Assembly (NCBI GenBank): GCA_963930775.1
Contig: OZ005699.1
Span: 7,957,501 to 8,021,500 of the forward strand
DNA: 64,000 nt
Direction: 5' to 3'
Source of the DNA: Cliona cf. orientalis
Taxonomy: Eukaryota > Porifera > Demospongiae > Clionaida > Clionaidae
Within the stretch, counting starts at the first letter, position 1, and each line of letters opens with the position of its first letter. The notes below the pieces were generated by a model. It saw nothing but the letters and a program-made list of their open reading frames with translations. It was not told the origin of the DNA and made no database searches. Made by a program: the position numbers and the translations under genes. This document shows positions 1 to 13,318 of this stretch, one piece after another.

Positions 1-235
1 TAATTTCATCATAGATTACACCACAATTACCTCATAACCACAGAAAAGTAAATTGCTACTGGGGAGATAATGAAACTTGACACATGCCCAGTAGCTACAT
101 AATGGTTTATATGGTAAAGGTCGTCACCCTGACAATCTTACCCGAAACCCAACCCCTAACCCCTCACATGCATGGGCTTTCTCTAGACTTCCTTTTGTGT
201 GCATGGCTATAAGTTTATAAACTTTAGAAAATTAT

Positions 236-591
236 GCACCTGTCAAAGGTATCCCCCACTATCCCCCTCCCGTGCAAAACCAAGGGGTATCAAGGGGTTT
301 TTGCAAGAGAAGCTGGACCTACGGTGGGGCATTTGATTTTTCCGTGCACTATACATAAACTATTCGTAAACTAAAGGGTGTGGCTCAAGAGACTGATTGC
401 CACGTCATAACAGAAGCAGCCTGAATGCAATCAAATCCCCTATGTTCCCCTAGGACACACTTGGTACTGAATAGGGGATTTGATTTCAAATATTGCTCCG
501 ACCCTGGGGCAATTGAAATGATCGTCAAATCCCCTAGTATGCCCCTACTTGGAGCGGGAGGGGGATACTGGGGCATACCGTTGACAGGTGC
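236..591. repeat. Inverted-repeat element (MITE-like)
   Basis: The 36 bases at 236-271 and 556-591 are near-perfect inverted copies (left arm begins GCACCTGTCAAAGGTATCCC). Between them lie further inverted motifs built on AAATCCCCTA. No transposase is present, so this looks like a 356 bp non-autonomous DNA element. The flanking target duplication is not clear. Confidence 0.6.
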
Positions 592-697
592 ATTAGTGGA
601 AATGCTGCTTAATTGCAATTGTACATAGCTACCAAGAGGTCCCCGTGACAAAAAACACTCTCTCTGCACCACATCACACCCTGTCATTGATTATATT

Positions 698-1085
698 ATT
701 GCAACTCCCTCACCTAATACTATGCCCTCTCATAATACGTACTCCCCTCAGACTCTATTATCCAAAAGGTTGTAAGAACTTCTTTTCTACAATGTACCAA
801 CAACCAACTCACTTCTTAGCAACTTAGACAACCCAGATCTCCCTCGGGTGACGATACAGATCGTTAAACTTCCTGGTCTATTTATTAGCTATATCAAGTA
901 TGTTGACCATCTTTACCCACAACCACTCGGGACATGAATCATGTATTATAGATTGACAACCTATACCTACTTGGGACCTACACAGTATTATGACATTGTG
1001 CATGCGCTTCATGATCCTGCTGGTACGTAACAAATATTGTTGATCCTGTATCATAAGAAGTCTATGTATGATCCGGCACCACCCT
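698..1085. repeat. Segmental duplication, copy A
   Basis: This stretch, starting at TTGCAACTCCCTCAC, is repeated at 2183-2577 in the same orientation with substitutions and small indels. The two copies flank a GC-skewed minisatellite. No coding potential is convincing. Confidence 0.7.
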
Positions 1086-1535
1086 GCCTAATTATCCCAA
1101 TCACAACCACCCTCTTCCCAGTCCCACACACACAGCACCCTGCCTAACCCCCCCCCCCCACACACACACACAGCACCCTGCCTAACGCCACCCCAATCCC
1201 CGCCCACACACACACCCCACCCCAATCCCCTCCCCCAACACACACACAGCACCCTGCCTAACCCCACCCCAACCCCCCCCACAACACACAGCACGCTGCC
1301 TAACCCCATCCCAATCCCCTCCCCCCCCCACACACACACAGCACCCTGCCTAACGCCACCCCAACCCCCGCCCACACACACCCCACCCCAATCCCCTCCC
1401 CCAATACACACACAGCACCCTGCCTAACCCCACCCCAACCCCCCCCCCCCCACAACACACAGCACGCTGCCTAACCCCACCCCAATCCCCCCCCCCCCCC
1501 CCCCCACACACACACCACCCTGCCTACGCCCAGCT
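1081..1535. repeat. C-rich minisatellite
   Basis: Tandem array of imperfect units of roughly 50-65 bases built from CACAGCACCCTGCCTAAC plus CCCCACCCCAATCCCC and CA runs. It includes homopolymer C runs of about 10-18 bases. The minus strand reads as a glycine-rich open frame only because of this composition. Confidence 0.9.
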
Positions 1536-2182
1536 TATACATGACCTTGACCATGCCTGCATATTTTATTAGTAGCCGCATGCATGTGCAAACACAATTA
1601 AGTGGGCATGGCCACAACCGCATGCCCGGGGGCGTTAGTTCGAGGCAGAAACATGAAAAAGCAGTCCCTGGCTTGGTTCTGCTGCTTATTAATCGATCCC
1701 CTATCTCGAAATCTGTCGTGAAAAGTGAGTCGATCGTGTCAATGTCACCAAGAGGTGTCACTCCAAAAAAGGCCGCCCTTGATTTAGTAACTGCACTCAA
1801 CCAAGGTTGAAATTGATAGGAGCTACGGCTGGTATTCAAATAAATACAGTGATTATATTATTCTTTACCATAATTTAGATCTACACTTGCTTTACTATTG
1901 TATTTTTAACACTAGTGTATTCATACATTGTAGTACACTACATACTGGCAATCAATTCCTTGATTCGTAGACATCTTGTACTCAGATATATGCAAAAGTG
2001 CACTAGCTGACCTTCTTATACACTGCATAACAGCTATGGTCGCTATGAATTAGATATCATTTACCATGACAGCGTTGTTAGTCTCTTTTGTTGATGCTAG
2101 ATAGATAACTGTCTATGTGCAATCCTGCACCCTCATGCTTACATCACTACAGCTGCCATTCACACTTTGTCATTGTCTATAA

Positions 2183-2577
2183 TTTGCAACTCCCTCACAC
2201 AATAATATATGCACTCTCACATGTCTCAATAATGTATATTAAATCCACGGCTTTTTATTAATCCAAAAGCTTGTAAGAACTTCTTTTCTATAATGTACCA
2301 ACAACAAACTCACTTCTTAGACACTTAGACATCTTAGATCTCCCTCACAGCATAGATATGTCAGGTGACGGTACAGCTTCCTAGTCTATATCAAGTACAT
2401 GTATGTTGACCATCTTTACCCACTATCACTTGTATTATAGATTGACGACCTATACCTATCTGGGACCTATATGCACAATATTATGCGCATGCGCTTCATG
2501 ATACGGCCCTAAATCCAGTATCTAGACAAATATTGTAGACACTGTATCATAAGAAGTCTATGTACGATCCCGCACCC
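2183..2577. repeat. Segmental duplication, copy B
   Basis: Direct repeat of 698-1085. It ends about 85 bases before the first leader exon at 2661, so it may include promoter sequence of that gene. The stretch 1536-2182 between minisatellite and copy B shows no recognisable gene. Confidence 0.7.
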
Positions 2578-2660
2578 TACTGTTTCTCGGTACACAACGG
2601 GTTCTATATCCGTTGAATGTTTATTATGAACTTCTGTAAGTGATCGTGAGCTGCGTGGCC

Positions 2661-5600
2661 ATGATGGACGCCGCCGATCTCCAGGAAAACTATGGCACGG
2701 CAAGTTCACCCAATAAGGTGAGTGATTTCTCACCACTTATCACACTATCGGCCGCTGCCGGGGAGATCGCGATCGTATGTTTTTCGTTCCTTGCTTACAT
2801 ATTATTTTATTAAAATATTGATGTTGTCTCCCTGATGGCAGGTTGATATCCTCCACCCCTGTGTTGAACTGAAGTGGAGGGAGTGCAGGAGTCTGCCTGC
2901 GCGTATGAGTGATGCTCAGGCAGTGTGGCTGGGGGACAAGCTCTATGTGGGGGGAGGACGGACATCAAGAAGTGGAAGAGATATTGCCAAACTCTACATC
3001 CACACCCCTAACACTGATACATGGAGTCATATCGACACTCCTGTATATTACTTTTCCCTCATCACCTACCACTCCCAGCTCGTGCTGGTGGGTGGGAGGG
3101 AGTTTATTGGTGAGTACAAACATGGGACAGTCACTAATAAACTGTGGACATTAACTGAACATGGTCCATGGAGGGAAACTCTTCCTCCCATGATAATAAG
3201 ACGTTCTAAAGTATCAGCTATGGAATTTGCAGACAACATTTTAGTAGCTGGTGGAGAGGATAATAATTGGAGAAATGTTGACATTGTTGAAATCTACAAT
3301 GGTCATCACTGGACTAAAGCACAGTATCTACCTAAACCATACACAAACATGAAGTCCGCTGTCCTCAATGGGCGCTGGTACCTGATGGGAGGGGAGGGAC
3401 TAGAAAAGAAGGTCTACTATGCCTCACTGGACTCACTTGTAGCCAGCTGTCGATCCAGTGAGAAACCTCCACCTTCTGTATGGAAGAGACTTCCTGATGT
3501 CCCTCATGACCATTCCAGCACAGCAGTGTTTGGAAATAGACTGATTGCTGTAGGAGGAGAATACCCATCCAGCTCATCCATCCATGCCTACTCCCCTCAC
3601 ACCAAGTCCTGGGTACATGTTGGGGACATGCCTGTTAGACTTGACTCTACTTGTACTGCAGTCCTCCCCACAGGAGACTTGATGGTGATAGGGGGATGGA
3701 GTAACACATCCATGGAGTCACATGTACACAAAGCAAGCTTAAAATTTAATGGTAATAGTGAGCTGTAATGACATGTATGCACTTTCTTGTTTACATCAAA
3801 AGTTAAACACTAACTACATAATTATGTAATTATTATGTATGGGGAATCTATTGTTAATATTGCTGGTTAGTACAATTTTATTTTTTTTTTATTTTGCAGT
3901 GGTATTTACAGATGGCCACTTCACTATGGATATTCTTTCTCAACTTGAGCGGATTGGCATCAGACCTTTACGAGAGCTTGAGGCTTATAAAAGCCAACTT
4001 CAGTCTGTGATTGGAATGGACGAAATTGTCCTTTCCATAGTCAATTCATTCTCACTTCTGGAGATGTGGGTACAAGGACGTGCTAGCCTTCGTCCTACAT
4101 GGAGGCACTTTTTCTGGACCCTGAGAGAGATAAAGCTGAACCATCTTGCCGATCAGATAGAGGCCTCTCTCAGTGTAGTGACAATTGAGCAAGCAGCAAT
4201 AAATGGGGGAAGGGAGGAAGGCAACAAACAAGAACAAGGTGAGATTATGTAACGCAGCTAACTGAATAGTTTCTCCCAGGAATACTTACTGCACTAGACT
4301 GTGTGCATGCACAAGTGGTGATTGATCATGCAGTTCTATATAACATAATACGTGTGTCTGTACAAAAATGCCCAGATCAGCTAGGTATCAAAATCATCAG
4401 TACAAAACCGTCATGCAACAAGCGTGGGGTACATAAAACAAAATTATATGTGTGAGCTGGAGTACATTACAAGGAGTGTGCAACACACACAGTAGTAGTA
4501 CAAAATTTAATATCTCTTTATATCACAACCACCCTTATACATGGGCCTGAATATCATTAAAGGGTACTTGAGTTGCAACCACTGAGTTACATTCTGTATA
4601 GCTGCAGTGGCAGCAAGTTACTGATAGGACAGTGAAGACACAACATTCATGGCTTCTAGGTTTTTGTGGTTGTGTGTTAATGATATTCTGTGACGTTAAG
4701 TTATAGTTATAGCATGGGGCCAGGGATTTATGGCAGTAAACCGACCCGAGTCCGAGGGCATAGCCTGAGGACATGCAAGGGCGATTTACGTCGCCATAAA
4801 TCCCTGGCAACCGTGCTGTAACTATTATGTATCCCACCTGATTGGCTAAAAGTCACGCGCACCGTAGTCTACATGCATAGCAACAACCGTTCTAACCTAG
4901 CAACAACACTTCTGAACAGAAAGATAGTTGCACAGAAAACAAACCAGCAAAGAAACAGCGGATGACAGATGGCTTGAGTCACGGAACCATGGCTAGTTGA
5001 ATCCTTCAGCTTTCCGTGAATAGAACAGTCCTGTCGGATATATATCTGGAAAGAGATGATTATACTACTACTGTGTGTGTTGCATACTCCTAGTTATGTA
5101 CTCCTGGTGTGAGTGATCTAGGGAGCTCTAAGTAGGATGGGGCGAACCCTTCATAGTGTATCATCAAGGGCTTATTGAGCCACCATAGGTGGCAAGAGGG
5201 CATGTAACTTGCATAGTGCTTACATAGACAGCAAAGTCCTAATTCTAATTGTTTAGGGTATACATTTGTACCTGATTTTATAACGACCTCTACACTTCCA
5301 TGCTAAGCCTTTGTTGGCAGCACCAAAGATCCAGAAGGCAATATCGATCATTGATACAAGTGAAAACGAGGCTATACTCGAGTCAATGATCAGAGACGGT
5401 GGTGGTGACAAACGGCTCTGAGCTGACAAAACACCATCACACACTGTTACAGTATCAGACAAAGCTGGGGTCATGAGATGTCGAAGGTCTTCATTCTAAG
5501 GTAGTCTTTGATACAACAACAAAACTAGAAACTTACCTGATCGCTTCTGTCTCCGTCATTGGGCAATAAAGTGAATGGGAGCTTACAATATTGAACAACA

Positions 5601-8600
5601 ATCTGCTCGTGTGATCTATTTTGTTACTGACACTTGGCAGTGTTATGAACCTCCTGAAAGTACCATGACAGCCTCTAGCTCTTCTTTGTTGAATCTCAAA
5701 AAGATCTGGCTGACAAATTGTCAAACAAAATTTCGTGGCTAGTTTTAAAGTAGTAATATATAGGATTTTGCCGTCTATGTGCGTTGCATGACCTCTCATC
5801 ACTCTATAACCCCTTGGTATCATACAGCTACTCTCATACTAAATTGTATTCATGAATGCGCAAGTCATGCACATATGTTGATACATACACATACTTGATA
5901 ATCACCATAACTCCCTACAAAAGAGGGGTGTACGTTTACATGTGTACATAGTGCATACGTATGGCTGGTATTGTATGTACCGTAGACTCCCTGTCAACTT
6001 CATCTCTGTGACTGAAGCATCAAATGTAGACCTTGTATACACTATACCGGGTATTGATGACCATTTACCACGTGCATCATACAGCTACTGGAATTTGTCA
6101 TGCTGTATAAAGGATGCATAATGAATTTTAAATCTCATGTGCTCAGTACCTCATCCTTACTTTTCGGTCACAGTTGCGAAAGTTATAATCCAGATTAGTG
6201 ATAATTACTGATAATTAATTAAGTTGTAATTGGTAAGGGTGTCATGGATTTAGCTAAAGGAATATTTATACAAGTATAAAAACAATTGAATAAAATTGAA
6301 GGATGAAATAAGGATAGCAGGGTCAAAAAGTACACATTATAGCGAGAAGCGGACAACCTCTCTATAGCGGACAAGTGCTGTGTGTAATACCGATTGAATT
6401 TAGCATAGTTATAGTACATTAGTAACCTGCGAGAAGCGGACGCTTCTTGATTCCGGACAGTGGACAAGATCCAAGCTCCCAGTGTGACTTTTCCTCTAAA
6501 TAGCGGACATCTGGAAACCACGCCCTTAAATTAACGATGCCACACCCACCTTTGCCGCAATATAGGCGGTCGCGATATTATGCCGCATGCGCGATAATAC
6601 AGATAACGATTTTGGAGTAGCCAGTACTTCAGAAACAAAAAAATTCAGTCTGTGCTATGTTGATACTGAAAACAGAACATACCAACCACTTGATTATCAT
6701 CTCTACAGCTCTTATCATGCATTTCAGTGCATTTACTAACTTGTTAAGGATAATATAATCAAAATGGATTGAAAAATCATGAACCTCTGAGATAGGGACA
6801 ACCTCCGAGCAAAGGACAAGAGGCCCGTTCCCAAAGTGTCCTTTGTTCGGAGACTCGACTGTATATTCAAACCCCCTCAACAACGGACACCCCACTATTC
6901 TGTACAACGGACACTTAGCTATTTTTGTCCCGTTTGAGCCTGCGTATAACGGACAGTTAGGCCATACCTACCATTAAAATCGGTCGGTTTCACCAAAAAT
7001 TAATATGTATCATATTCATGCTTAGGAGCTATCAGTTGATAGATCTCTCATCAATAATATTATGGTCTTTTTCGTCGTCCACAGTAGTGCTTTATCATGG
7101 CTAGCCGCAATTGTAGGAGGGGCATGGTCAAGTATTAACCCCTGAGCTAAGGACACCTCGCTAAGCGGACAAAATTTTTTGTCCCAATGGTGTCCGCTTT
7201 AGAGGAGGAATTCCACTGTATTATGATTGATCTAGCGGAGCACTAGCGCTGCACGCGCTAGCGAGTAGCTCGCCTATGCCTAGCGCCTGGCCTTTTAGGA
7301 CTGGGCTAGGGCACTATCACATGACTTCATCATAGCAACACAACTGAGCATGCGCATTATATCATAAAATGGCATATCAGACACACCCAATAATTGTCAA
7401 TGCACCATACACACCCACTATCACTTAACTATCAAGATAACGCGTGTCACTGCACTGCACGCTACAAAATGTAATGGATTTATACTGGAACTAAGATGGG
7501 AGGTGGAGGCAGTCTTGAGCTAGCCCAAGAAACTAGAAAGAAAGAAAGATTGACAAATGGCTATTTTTCTGAACATCTGCTTCTGGCATATACAATGGTT
7601 TTGATGAACGATCGTGGTCTCGATAGATAGATATTTTGCTGGTGATTCTGACTTTGACACTTAAAATTTTCAAAAAAATTTAATTATCTGTTTTCAGATA
7701 TTTGGGTGTTTGTAATGTATTATATATATGGGAGTGTCCATGCCATCCATACTTACTTACAACTCTATGATACAAGACAGCATACAATATAGTTATGAGA
7801 GGTAGCAAGCTATGCTCTCATGTCTCTTTGCTTCAATACGTACATGGTCATGCTACTACATCTATAAAGGATGTATGATGATTTTGGTTTATGTTAATCA
7901 TATATAGAGACTATAATTACTGCTAAAGAGGAGAAGCACATTGCTGCTGTGCAGAAGGCCATGGAAGAGAGAGGAATGCTAGATCACACCATAGTCCATG
8001 GTGTGTTTGTAGGCCCTGCTCGTTCTGGTAAAAACTCCCTCATGGAACGTCTTCTCGGCCGAATGCCCTCCTCTGTGTCTCCAAGCACTGGTGTGGCAGA
8101 GAGTGTCGTACAAGTGAAGGTAATACAAAAATCAGCTACATTTGCTGCAAATGTAGAAGAATCAATTTGGTCCGAAATGGACGAAGATGATGAGGCAATT
8201 AAGTTAATGCTAATTAACAGTGAATTACAAAACGAAATACAAATACCAATCTTTCAAGTAGAAGACACTGTTGAAATAGTTGGCTCTGAAACCAGATATT
8301 CTGAAACTACCATTTCTAATACCGACTCAGATTATAGTCAAAATGAATTGGTGGTAGATTCAGAATCAAGTGAAGACTGGTATGAGGCTCAGTCAACCTT
8401 CACTGACGATCAACAAGCAGTTGATCCGGAGTCGACCTCCTTTCAACCATGCCCTCAGTTTTCACATTCTTATGTTTCACCCATAGAAATTGTCATAAAA
8501 GCATTAAAGAAAAAGGGCAGCGAGGGTCTACAAATACTTCAGCAACATTTCCATACGACGTGGTCCCTTTACCTCACAAATACAGGAGGCCAGATGGAGT

Positions 8601-10510
8601 TTCAGGAGGTTTTACCACTCCTTGTGTCAGGTCCATCCATGTTTTTCTTCACTTTTCGTCTTGATCGAGATCTCGATAAGTCTTATGCAATTGAGTATGA
8701 TCTTTCTGATGGAACCCGTGCCAAGCCTTACACATCCACCCTCACTACATTAGAGGGTATCCTCCAGACATTAGCTAGTGTGTCTGCAATGGGTATGTTT
8801 ACATATCAGGGCCTACAGAAAAGAACTGTAGCTCTGAGACCTAAAGTACTCCTTGTAGGCACTCATAAAGATAAACTAGATACTAAGAAAGCTAGTAAGC
8901 GTATCACTAAAATTGATAAGCAGCTTCAAGAAATCCTTGAGTCAACATCACACTATAAAGATTTAGTTGAGTTTGCCTCACCAACTCAACTTATTTTCAC
9001 GGTTAACAATTTTTCTGACAGTGATTTAAATATTCGTTCAGCTTTTGAAAGAGTAGTAGTAAGAGATGAATTTCGAATGACCTCTCCTTCCCACTGGCTC
9101 ATCTTTAGCCTTGCTTTGAGAAAATTAACATTTGATGTTATCAGTTATGACCTCTGCTTGAAGATTGCTAGGCAGTGTGGACTTGCTGACAATGAAGTTG
9201 ACGAAGCACTTCATTTTATTCACTCAAAAATGGGTTTGATTCGCTATTTCCCATATGAAGATGTTAAAAATTTTGTTGTAATTCATCCTCAGCATCTTTT
9301 TGATAAGGTCACAGAACTTATTGTCAATACATTTACTTTTGAAAAAGCTGGTAAGCAAAAAACGGATGAATTTAATGAAAGAGGTATATTTTCGTTGGTT
9401 GAATTTGAAAATATCTATTCTAGAAGTAACTCTGATATTAAAGCTTTTCAATTTTTGAAGCTACTTGAAAAACTTCGAATCACTGCTCCATTTCGCTTGA
9501 AAGGAAACGTAATGTACTTTTTCCCCTGTGTACTTGCCCATGTACTAACTTTCAAGGTTTCAACGTTTCTCAAGATGTCACAAAAGTGGAAGGCAGCTGG
9601 TATACCTCAATTGCTTGTTATTTTTGAGTGTGGCTACTGTCCCAAAGGACTCCCTGGAGCTCTTATCAGCTACCTCATGGCAAATGAAATGAGGTCATCA
9701 TTTACTTGGAATCTTCGCCATGACAAAATATTTTGCAATCAAGTCTCCTTTGTAGTAGGTCCCCTAGACACGGTGGTATTGGATATCCACTCAACTCATT
9801 TGACGATCTCAATTACTATTGATAAGTCTATTGCACGTGATGCACAATGTATGCCTTATAAAGTGTGCTCTGTAGTACGTGAAGCAGTAGAAGCTGGTAT
9901 TAAGCAAGTAACATCAAGCATAAACTATGTCAATGCTAACCATTCCTTGACATTTCATTGTAAATGCAACAGTGATCATCCTGCTGAGTTGAAGTTTGTG
10001 GGTTGTACCCCACATAACATGTACTGTAGCAAAACCAAGAAGACATACACATTACCAAAAGGTCATGAACTCTGGCAAATATCTCGCAAAGAAGAATCAT
10101 TTCATCAACAACAAATTCAATCAGTTGGCTCTGTAAAGTCTGGTAGTGTACCAGAACCTGGGAATTTATGTGAAATTTCTCCAGCTGTGTATCCACAACG
10201 AGGGCAGACCGTAAAGCTGTCTGATGACCATCATGCTGTCCTGCTTAAACAACTGACCAAGCATAGTAGAGATTGGAAGGTGATTGGCTCATGCTTAGGA
10301 TTTTCTTATGGTGAACTAAATGACATTGAAGCGAGACCATTCCTACAGCCAGGTGCACCCACTAGTTGGCTTAGTGCCATGCTGGCACAGTGGCTCCAGT
10401 GGGCTCCCGGGGACAGTCGAGGGAGTACCAGCTTTGCTACTCTGAAAGCTCTTAAAACTGCTCTAAATGAAGCCTGTCTAGGGGCTACTGCTCATGATCT
10501 AGGAGTTTAA
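2661..10510 (+). CDS. Kelch / death-like / Roc-COR / death-domain protein, copy 1
   Basis: Model of four exons: 2661-2717, 2842-3757, 3900-4238, 7908-10510, giving 3915 nt and about 1304 aa in one frame. Residues about 20-325 hold six kelch blades (each with a GG doublet, e.g. VGGG, LVGG, VAGG). Residues about 340-437 resemble a death-like domain (LLEMW...LADQIEASL). The last exon has a Roc GTPase: P-loop GPARSGKNS near 473, NTGGQ near 662, THKD near 756. A COR domain follows, then a cysteine-containing post-COR region, then a C-terminal death domain (about 1214-1304). About 110 acidic, Ser-rich residues split the Roc domain. The two death-fold modules suggest a DAPK1-like intracellular signalling role, by inference. 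An alternative kelch-exon donor at 3752 keeps the same frame. The splice from 4238 to 7908 is inferred: its phase and the same exon order recur in all three copies. Confidence 0.78.
4703..4825. repeat. Palindromic MITE
   Basis: Inverted arms of about 30 bases (left ATAGTTATAGCATGGGGCCA, right its complement with a few changes) surround a GC-richer loop. The whole folds as a hairpin with CCAGGGATTTATGG at the stem top. It lies in the copy 1 intron and has no obvious counterpart in copies 2 or 3. Confidence 0.65.
6215..7220. repeat. Pieces of a pogo/Tigger-like non-autonomous element
   Basis: Recurrent motifs such as AGCGGACA, AACGGACA and GTGTCCGCTTTAGAGG ending in TCCACTGTA resemble ends of pogo/Tigger-type DNA repeats. 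Several inverted copies are scattered here, so the region is probably a nested or rearranged cluster. Exact boundaries cannot be set by eye. Confidence 0.4.
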
Positions 10511-10844
10511 CTGACTCAAAACTGTTCATCTCAGAGACTCTATAATTATACCATGACATTGTAAAAGAAGATTAAAATACTAAGGCGCGGATAACGAATT
10601 TGAAGCTCTTAAGCTATAGTACTATATATAATGTCAAGTTGTCAAAATGGGACAACTCGGTGTTGATGACCCTTCTCAGGATGTAAGCATTCAAGAAAGC
10701 AGTAATAATCATTTGAAGGTAACGGAAATTGTGAGAAGAATACCATCACTTTCAGTTACAGAGGTTCAACCTATAAACTTGAATCAAATCCAACATTAGC
10801 TTTCAAACATCACGTAAGCTCTTGTCCCTTGGCTTCCTCACTTT
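10511..10844 (+). other. Spacer between copy 1 and its decayed partner
   Basis: Sequence after the copy 1 stop. Parts recur at 26251-26440 in unit 2, showing that the pair of genes was duplicated together. No gene of its own is seen. Confidence 0.6.
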
Positions 10845-12068
10845 TTTAAGGTCATGCTAAGAAACAAGGGAAATGATGGCTTACAGATACTTCAGCAACA
10901 GTTTCAGAATACCTGGTCACTCGATCTCACAAATACTGAAGGCCAGATGGAATTTCAGGAGGTCTTATACCCATACTAGTATCTGCATGGGCCCTCCGTG
11001 TTTTTCTTTATATTTTGGCTTGATAGACATATTAATAAACATTTTATGATAGAGTATGACCTCTGTGATGGAACTAAAGCAGAGCCGTACAAGTCTACCC
11101 TCACTACAGTAGAGGGTCTACTCCAGACATTGGCAACAATTGCTGCCATGGGTACGTTTGTCTACAAGGGCTTGCAAAAAGGTGAAGCTTCCCTTAGACC
11201 TAAGGTGTTTATTGTGGGTACGCACAAAGATAACTTGGACAGAGAAATGGTAGAAACTAAAATTTCTGACATAGACCAGCAGCTTCAGGAATTATATAGT
11301 CCACTGCCCATTACAAAGATTTAGTGGAATTTGCTTCTCCAGAGCAACTAATCTTTACTGTTAATAATTTTTCCGATAATGAATCAGGTTTCAATGACAT
11401 TCGTTCATCTGTTGAAAGAGTTGTAGGAAGAGACGAATTCCAAATGACATCTCCTGCCTGTTGGCTTAGAGAGAGACGCCTCGTCATCAATTATCACTGA
11501 GGTGTACCCCAGTTCCAAGTTTTATCGTTATTTTTGAGTGTGGTTACTGCCCTAAGGGTCTACCTGGAGCTCTAATTACGTACCTAATGGCAAACGAAAT
11601 GAAATCAAATTTACTTTGGACACTTGATGATGAGAGTATATTCAGGAACCAAGTGGCCTTTAAAGTTGGTCCAGTCGATACTGTGGTGTTCAAGATCCAG
11701 CCTACTTATTTGGAAATTGTCTTCGTTCCAATGGATTTTCAAGGACGGCATTCAAAGTGCCCTAAACAGCGGGTATGCTCAAGTATTTATCATGTAGTTG
11801 ACGCTGGAATCAAACAAGTCATAGCTGATATAAACAATGTCAATGCTCAGCATTCATTCACATTCCTTTGTGGGTGCCAAAATGATCACCCTGGCAAGCT
11901 AGAACTGCTAGATGGTGAACCGTTTTGTCTATCATGCTGTAAGACTGGTAAAAAGTACCCTCTGCCTTCTGGCCATGAACTCTGGCAGAATAATTTAACA
12001 GACATTGAATCAGAAGATACAACGCCATTAGAACATCCACAATCAGAGAACTCTACAGGAGGTAGGTT
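10845..12068 (+). pseudogene. Decayed second Roc-COR gene of unit 1
   Basis: Clearly related to the Roc-COR exon next door: the switch region (NTEGQ in place of NTGGQ), the THKD motif and the post-COR region (CPKG, HELWQ) are all recognisable. It is broken. The reading frame shifts near 10970 and near 11300, and the COR domain is missing at a junction near 11467. The P-loop end is absent. An open stretch of 166 codons at 11587-12087 covers only the post-COR part. It probably belonged to a gene with separate linker exons and a death-domain exon downstream (12159-13613). Confidence 0.8.
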
Positions 12069-12158
12069 ACCAGCTAAGCTAGGTTAACTTGATCCTGAGG
12101 TTAATTCACATGACATTGTCTACTACATGTATACTTGTGTACATATATGCAGCAGTAG

Positions 12159-12775
12159 GTGACCTCCATTCAGTCATGCCATTGGTGCCTCAACAGTCAC
12201 AACCAGCTCTTTATCCTTATCAATCTGGTTTAGGAACTCCAAAAGGTGACTCTTCAATATCAAACATTTTATCTTATGTAGCTACATGTTCAATATCATC
12301 TGATTCTATTGTTGTCACACACTGCAGGTCAACAATACATCCCACAGACCCACTTCACTACCAGGGGAATGCCAACTGGCTACATTCATCCTCAGCAAAG
12401 GATTATGGCTCAACCATATACCACAGTGACAGCTCCAGCTCAACCATTTGCAGGTAGATAACCACCTCTTATGTTATTAAGCATGCTGTGTAGTATTACT
12501 GCTACATGATTTCCAGGTTTTCCTCAAGGAGGGATCGTGGTACCAAGCTTTATCCTCCTTCACTCCCATCCATTTATGGGGCCAGTACTCGTAAGTATTG
12601 AACTGGCTGCTTGTATGCATGCACAATGGTAACATCTTACACCCACTCTGTACAGGGTATCCAGCTTTTTCTCAAGATACCGGTACCAGTAGTGCTACTG
12701 GGGCACCTTTAATGCCTCAAAGCGTCAGTTACCCTGCTCGAGTCCAGCATCCTACACTCTTTGGTGCTCACTCAG
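12159..12775 (+). pseudogene. Pro/Gln-rich linker cassette exons of the decayed gene
   Basis: Four exon-like blocks lie between AG and GT signals: 12159-12245, 12328-12453, 12517-12590 and 12656-12775. Each starts with the last two bases of a glycine codon, so they are phase 1 at the start; blocks 1, 2 and 4 also end in phase 1, while the third ends at CTC before GTAAGT in phase 0. They encode low-complexity sequence rich in Pro, Gln, Tyr, Met and Thr. Relatives occur in unit 2 (23114-25560 and 26638-27090). They appear to have linked COR and death domains. Confidence 0.6.
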
Positions 12776-13318
12776 GTTGGTCTGTTTTGACATCTAGCTA
12801 GTCGCTCTCATACCTTTATAGGGAGTGCTGCAGTCACAAATTTCCTCCAAGTTTATATGTGCATGATTAAGAAAGCTAATGTCTGGGCTAGAATTGTTTT
12901 TAGCACCTTCTTGATAAAAAAATTTTCACTATATATCAACCAGGCTATCCACAAATATCACATGTTGTAGCCTCTAACGCTCAGTGGTCAGAGACATAGC
13001 CTCTTGTGTCTCAAGGTCAAATTGTTTCCACTCATCTTCCATGACTGACAGATGGACACTACATAATAGTATGTTGGTTTTGTATATTCTATGAAGCCGC
13101 GAGTAAAATTGCAAAACCAACATTTAACTATCAATTTTTAGTAGCAGTCACTACTGACCCATTAACATACTAATGACCCTCTATCACCTCGAACTATCCA
13201 ACAATTCGGGGTTGAAAATTATGTTGCTATAGTAACTGCTATCAAATAACTTTAATTGTGTAAGATATACAATCATACTATAACTGAAATTCCTAATAAA
13301 GCACTTCAACTATCATCA

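Larger units (their letters stand above)
4239..7907 (+). other. Long intron of copy 1 carrying repeats
   Basis: The death-like exon ends CAAG before GTGAGA, and the Roc exon opens after ATATAG. Without splicing, the frame stops at 4250. Pieces match the equivalent introns of copies 2 and 3 (e.g. 5100-5150, 5850-6240, 7790-7907), while intervening blocks are private insertions. No gene is seen inside. Confidence 0.65.

Noticed and set aside
1088-1411. Glycine-rich open frame on the minus strand
   Set aside because: It is a translation of the C-rich minisatellite, with no domain or splice context.
4239-4420. Possible extra exon after the death-like exon (acceptor CTCCCAG, conserved in all three copies)
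   Set aside because: The frame after this acceptor differs between copies and soon stops, whereas splicing to the Roc exon works in all three. Kept only as a possible short isoform.
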